Assembly (NCBI GenBank): GCA_030038955.1 | Contig: JASHQV010000461.1 | Coordinates: 1 to 9,989 of the forward strand | Direction: 5' to 3' | Length of the DNA stretch: 9,989 nucleotides | Source: Solirubrobacteraceae bacterium | GTDB lineage: Bacteria > Actinomycetota > Thermoleophilia > Solirubrobacterales > Solirubrobacteraceae | In this document: in pieces, positions 7,148-9,989 of the stretch | How positions within the stretch are numbered: the first letter of the stretch is position 1 | Layout: every line of letters begins with the position of its first letter | Position numbers and translations under genes: made by a program | Notes under the pieces: model-generated | Told to the model about the DNA's origin: nothing | The model's database searches: none | What the model saw: the letters and a program-made list of their open reading frames with translations, nothing else

Positions 7148-7161
7148 CACGGTGAGCGACG

Positions 7162-8295
7162 ATGTACGCCGGTCCGCTGATCGATTGCGACATACACCAC
7201 ACGTGGCCCAGCTATCGCGAGCTAGAGCCGTATCTGAGTGAGCAGTGGCGCCAGTACGTGCGCGGACCCGAGGCGATCGGCCGGCGTAGGCCACTGCCGA
7301 TCTGGATCGAGTCCGGCTTCAACAACCCTCACAGCGTCTTCCGGCGCGATGCGCGTCCGCCCGAGGGCGGCACCCCTGGCTCCTCGCTGGCGATGATGTG
7401 CGAGCACGTGCTCGACCGGCATGCAGTCAGGTACGGGGTGTTGACGCATGCCGAGGCGCTGTTCGTGGCGGCGCTTCCGCACCCGCTGTTCGCGGCCGAC
7501 ATCGCCCGCGCCGCGAACGAGTTCACGCGCGAGCAGTGGCTCGAGCGCGACTCGCGACTGATGGGCTCGATCATCGTCAACACGCAGGTGCCCGAGCTTG
7601 CCGTGGCAGAGATCGAACGACACGCCGACAACCCGAGGATGGTCCAGGTCGTGATCGCCGGCAACGGCGTGGGCCAGCCCCTGGGCCACCCGCTGCTGCA
7701 CCCGATCTACCAGGCGGCCGCGGAACACGGCCTGCCGGTGGCGATCCACACGTTCGGCGCCGCTGGGATGATGCCGCCGTGCAGCGCCAGCGGCGACCCG
7801 TCCTTCTACATCGAGTACCACACCCACGGCCTGCAGGGAATCATGACCACGCTCGCCAGCTTCTTGACGCAGGGGGTGTTCGATCGATTCCCGAGCCTGA
7901 CGCTGGTGCTGCTGGAGGCCGGCGTGGCATGGGTGCCCGGATTCCTGTGGCGGTTCGACAACGCCTACCGGCATCTGCGCACCGAGACGCCCTGGATGCG
8001 ACGCTCGCCCAGCGAGTACTTCAACGAGCGAGTGCGGCTCTCGACTCAGCCGCTTGACTCCCCAGCCGACACGGGTGACCTGATCGCCGCGCTACGCGCC
8101 TATGGCGCCGAGGATCTGCTGATGTTCGCCTCCGACTACCCCCATTGGGATGCTGACAGCGCCGACTACGTGGCGGCACGGCTGCCGAACGCCTGGCACC
8201 AGAAGGTCTTCCACGACAACGCCGCCAGCCTGTACGGCTGGACGGAGACCGCCTCGGGACCACCCGCCGAGCGACTGACGACCGGACAGGCGTGA
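7162..8295 (+). CDS. Amidohydrolase-family (amidohydrolase 2) metal-dependent hydrolase/decarboxylase
   Basis: This 377-residue protein belongs to the amidohydrolase 2 family (TIM-barrel), which includes ACMSD, gamma-resorcylate decarboxylase and many uncharacterised hydrolases. Visible candidate metal ligands are D10-I-H12 near the N-terminus (D-x-H where many members have H-x-H), His196 in V-A-I-H-T-F-G, and Asp325 in F-A-S-D-Y-P-H-W-D. Glu252 in L-L-E-A-G-V-A-W sits where ACMSD-type enzymes have a catalytic His, judged by spacing. His220 and His222 (E-Y-H-T-H-G) may add to the active site. The ATG start has GGTGAG 5 bases upstream. It is the first gene of a three-gene operon; its stop overlaps the Rieske start as GTGA. 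No signal peptide is seen, so it is probably cytoplasmic. A complete metal site suggests an active enzyme; hydrolase or decarboxylase cannot be decided. Confidence 0.9.
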   Translation: MYAGPLIDCDIHHTWPSYRELEPYLSEQWRQYVRGPEAIGRRRPLPIWIESGFNNPHSVFRRDARPPEGGTPGSSLAMMCEHVLDRHAVRYGVLTHAEALFVAALPHPLFAADIARAANEFTREQWLERDSRLMGSIIVNTQVPELAVAEIERHADNPRMVQVVIAGNGVGQPLGHPLLHPIYQAAAEHGLPVAIHTFGAAGMMPPCSASGDPSFYIEYHTHGLQGIMTTLASFLTQGVFDRFPSLTLVLLEAGVAWVPGFLWRFDNAYRHLRTETPWMRRSPSEYFNERVRLSTQPLDSPADTGDLIAALRAYGAEDLLMFASDYPHWDADSADYVAARLPNAWHQKVFHDNAASLYGWTETASGPPAERLTTGQA

Positions 8296-8708
8296 TCGAC
8301 GTCGGCTGCGCATCCGAGTTCCCCGAGGGCGCAGTCACGGTCAGGCAGGCCGGCAAGCAGGAGATCGGCGTGATCCGCTGGCAGGGACGGCTGTACGCGG
8401 TGCGCAACGTGTGCCCCCATCAGCTCGCCCCAGTCTGCCGCGGTCGCCTCCGACCGCTGCTGGTTGCCGACGAGCAGGGGACGGCCGAGCCGGCGTGCGA
8501 CGGCGACCAGCCGGTGCTCTCCTGTCCCTGGCACGGCTGGGAGTTCGACGTGCGCACCGGTCGCGCGTGCTGGAACCATCAGTTCCGGCTGCGCACCTAT
8601 CCGATCGAGGTGCATGACGGCCGGGTGCTGGTGGACGTCGCCCGCCACGCGGATGGCAGCGGCGCCGGCGTCGGCGAACAGTCGCCAGGAACGGGGGCGG
8701 CAGCGTGA
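8292..8708 (+). CDS. Rieske [2Fe-2S] ferredoxin-like protein
   Basis: This is a small soluble single-domain Rieske protein of 138 residues. The cluster ligands are C41-P-H43 and C78-P-W-H81, the standard C-x-H ... C-x-x-H pattern (two Cys, two His). The 34 residues between the motifs exceed the roughly 16-18 of classic Rieske ferredoxins and contain two more cysteines, C49 and C69. After the second motif come G-W-E-F-D and T-G-R, common in oxygenase-type Rieske domains. The last 20 residues are Gly/Ala-rich and look disordered. No membrane helix or signal peptide is seen. Such proteins carry electrons to oxygenases or other redox partners; no oxygenase or reductase gene is in the window. The GTG start overlaps the previous stop (GTGA), and its own stop overlaps the next GTG the same way. 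Its position between two amidohydrolases suggests a role with them. Confidence 0.93.
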   Translation: MIDVGCASEFPEGAVTVRQAGKQEIGVIRWQGRLYAVRNVCPHQLAPVCRGRLRPLLVADEQGTAEPACDGDQPVLSCPWHGWEFDVRTGRACWNHQFRLRTYPIEVHDGRVLVDVARHADGSGAGVGEQSPGTGAAA

Positions 8709-9829
8709 CGGTCGAGCGCATCGGCACGGTCGACTGTGACGTCCATCACGGCTGGAAGGACCGCACGACGCTGCTCCCGTACCTCGACGAGGGGTGGCGG
8801 GAGTTCGCCACCTCCGGCGAGCCCGGATTCATCCTCCCTTACACGTCGCGCAGCCGCTTTGCCAATCCGGCAGCACACTTTCGCGATGGCTCAGAGCCGC
8901 CGGACTGCGAACCGGGTACCGACCTCGAGTTCACGATCTCCGACCACCTCGACCCGTCCGCAATCGTCGCCGCGATCCTCGTGCCGTCGGAGGCCAGGTG
9001 GGTCGACACCAACCCGAACCCCTACTACGCGGCCGCCGTGGCGCGAGCGGCCAACGACTGGCTGGCACAGGAGTGCCTCGCGCGCGACGACCGACTTTAC
9101 GGGTCGATCGTCGTCTCCAACCAGCACCCGGAGCTGGCCGCGCAGGAGATCCGGCGGATGGCAGGCCACCCGCGCATGAAGCAGGTGCTGATCGCCGACA
9201 ACGGGATCGGCAAGCCGTTCGGCCACCCGCTGTTCGAGCCGATCCACGAGGCCGCGGCCACCAGTGGCCTTCCGCTGGCCGTCCACGCCCCGAGCGCCGG
9301 CGGGATCACCCCGGCACCGGCCGCGCAGGGCACGATCAACTTCTACCTCGAGTTCTACGCGCTCGTGCCGCAGTCGTTCATGAGCCACCTGACCAGCTTC
9401 ATCACGCACGGCGTGTTCGAGCGCCACCCGAACCTGCGGCTGGTGTTCCTGGAGTCAGGCGCGACCTGGATCGCTCCGTTCATGTGGCGGCTTGACGCCA
9501 ACTACAGGGGGCTGCGTCGCGAGATCCCCTGGGCGCGCCGGCTGCCCAGTGAATACCTCCGCGACCACGTCCGGGTCTCCGCCGGGCCGATCGAGATCGG
9601 AGCCGACGCCGGCGCCTGGGTGCACCTGCTGGAGAGCTTCGGCGGCGCCGAGCTGCTCGTATTCGGCAGCGGCTATCCGGACTGGGACAGCGTCGCCGTG
9701 GAACAGCTTCGGGCGCTGCTCCCCGACGGCTGGCTGAGACGGGTGCTGGCGGACAATGCGAGTGCCTGGTTTGACGTCCCTGGCCGGCAGCTCGGCGAGG
9801 GAGCGGGCACCGCTACTGGAACGGCCTGA
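8705..9829 (+). CDS. Second amidohydrolase-family protein, paralogue with altered active site
   Basis: This 374-residue protein is a paralogue of the first gene of the operon. The two align without gaps, with an offset of two residues, from about residue 115 to 325, and about half of the positions are identical by eye. It keeps D12-V-H14 and His194 (A-V-H-A-P), and Glu250 in F-L-E-S-G-A-T-W. The expected C-terminal metal-ligand Asp is replaced: F-G-S-G323-Y-P-D-W-D, where the paralogue has S-D-Y-P-H-W-D. GAC versus GGC is a single-base difference. It also has Tyr218 where the paralogue has His220, and His228 where the paralogue has Thr230. The start is GTG at 8705 in a GTGA overlap with the Rieske stop, with G-rich sequence just upstream. 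It may be catalytically altered, a non-catalytic partner, or active with a different metal set. Its 3' end overlaps a convergent gene by 17 bases. Confidence 0.88.
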   Translation: MTVERIGTVDCDVHHGWKDRTTLLPYLDEGWREFATSGEPGFILPYTSRSRFANPAAHFRDGSEPPDCEPGTDLEFTISDHLDPSAIVAAILVPSEARWVDTNPNPYYAAAVARAANDWLAQECLARDDRLYGSIVVSNQHPELAAQEIRRMAGHPRMKQVLIADNGIGKPFGHPLFEPIHEAAATSGLPLAVHAPSAGGITPAPAAQGTINFYLEFYALVPQSFMSHLTSFITHGVFERHPNLRLVFLESGATWIAPFMWRLDANYRGLRREIPWARRLPSEYLRDHVRVSAGPIEIGADAGAWVHLLESFGGAELLVFGSGYPDWDSVAVEQLRALLPDGWLRRVLADNASAWFDVPGRQLGEGAGTATGTA

Positions 9830-9989
9830 ACTGCTCGGTTCGCCACCGAATCGCCGCAGTCAACCCCTGCTCGCTGCGGATCCGGTCGAACGCGTTGTAC
9901 TCCGGCGTCGACGTGGCATTCAGCAGCACGGCCAGGTCGCCGCCGTAGCGCAGCGCGGTGTCGAACCCCATTGCCTCGTAGGCGGCGTT
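9813..9989 (-). CDS. 3' end of a convergent gene, possibly crotonase-family (truncated by window edge)
   Basis: On the minus strand a frame is open from the right edge (9989) to a TAG at 9815-9813, giving 58 residues. No start codon is needed because the gene begins beyond the window. The residues read like a real soluble protein, with A-Y-E-A-M-G-F-D, D-L-A-V-L-L-N, T-P-E-Y-N-A-F-D-R-I and, at the end, A-A-I-R-W-R-T-E-Q-F. Aromatic and charged residues are spaced as in helices. The ending resembles the C-terminal helices of some actinobacterial enoyl-CoA hydratase/isomerase proteins, but this is a weak memory-based match. The stop lies inside the end of the second amidohydrolase gene (17-base overlap), the same tight convergent arrangement as at the transporter/hyuB joint. 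Confidence 0.6.
   Translation of the reverse strand, partial: NAAYEAMGFDTALRYGGDLAVLLNATSTPEYNAFDRIRSEQGLTAAIRWRTEQFRPFQ

Larger units (their letters stand above)
7058..7161. promoter_or_regulatory. Divergent promoter region between hyuA and the amidohydrolase operon
   Basis: These 104 bases separate two divergent transcription units and are the only evident place for their promoters. The core 7082-7122 is about 29% G+C (12 of 41), in sharp contrast with the surrounding coding DNA. For the plus strand, TATCCT at 7115-7120 or TATATT at 7103-7108 could serve as a -10 box, the latter 15 bases after TTGCAA (7082-7087). For the minus strand, TATACT (reading 7106 to 7101) is a good -10 match, but no clear -35 was seen. 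The exact start sites are guesses. Confidence 0.65.

Noticed and set aside
9668..9685. Frameshift or truncation of the second amidohydrolase
   Set aside because: The frame runs without interruption and aligns without gaps to its paralogue on both sides, so the Gly is a point substitution and not a frame error.

Overview
The window is GC-rich DNA, roughly two thirds G+C by eye. GTG starts predominate, most genes overlap by 1 or 4 bases, and long spurious antisense frames occur. This suits a high-GC bacterium, most likely an actinobacterium; that is inference from composition and gene style, since no taxonomic marker is present. No RNA gene, insertion sequence, CRISPR array or phage gene was seen.

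Layout. (1) Positions 1-3238, plus strand: four components of a Dpp/Opp/Nik-type ABC importer, in the order permease B (5' truncated by the window edge), permease C, ATPase D, ATPase F. The first three joints are tightly coupled. The D-F joint has a 169-base gap with an 11-bp inverted repeat. No solute-binding protein lies in the window. (2) Positions 3210-7057, minus strand: hyuA then hyuB, the two subunits of a hydantoinase/5-oxoprolinase/acetone-carboxylase-family enzyme, joined by a 4-base GTGA overlap and convergent with the transporter. (3) Positions 7058-7161: a short divergent control region with an AT-rich core and two adjoining inverted repeats. (4) Positions 7162-9829, plus strand: amidohydrolase - Rieske ferredoxin - amidohydrolase, with 4-base GTGA overlaps at both joints. 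(5) Positions 9813-9989, minus strand: the 3' end of a further gene that enters from the right edge.

How it may work together (inference). The transporter would import a small organic compound. HyuAB would open or carboxylate it in an ATP-dependent step, as N-methylhydantoinase, 5-oxoprolinase, caprolactamase and acetone/acetophenone carboxylases do. The amidohydrolase/Rieske operon would carry out further hydrolysis, decarboxylation or redox chemistry. The substrate cannot be read from the sequence. The most unusual point is the amidohydrolase pair. The two proteins align without gaps over about 190 residues and are about half identical, but they differ at expected active-site positions. The first keeps the C-terminal metal-ligand Asp (D325) and the second has Gly there (G323). 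Two histidine positions differ in opposite directions. This raises the possibility of a catalytic/non-catalytic pair or a mixed complex with the Rieske protein encoded between them.
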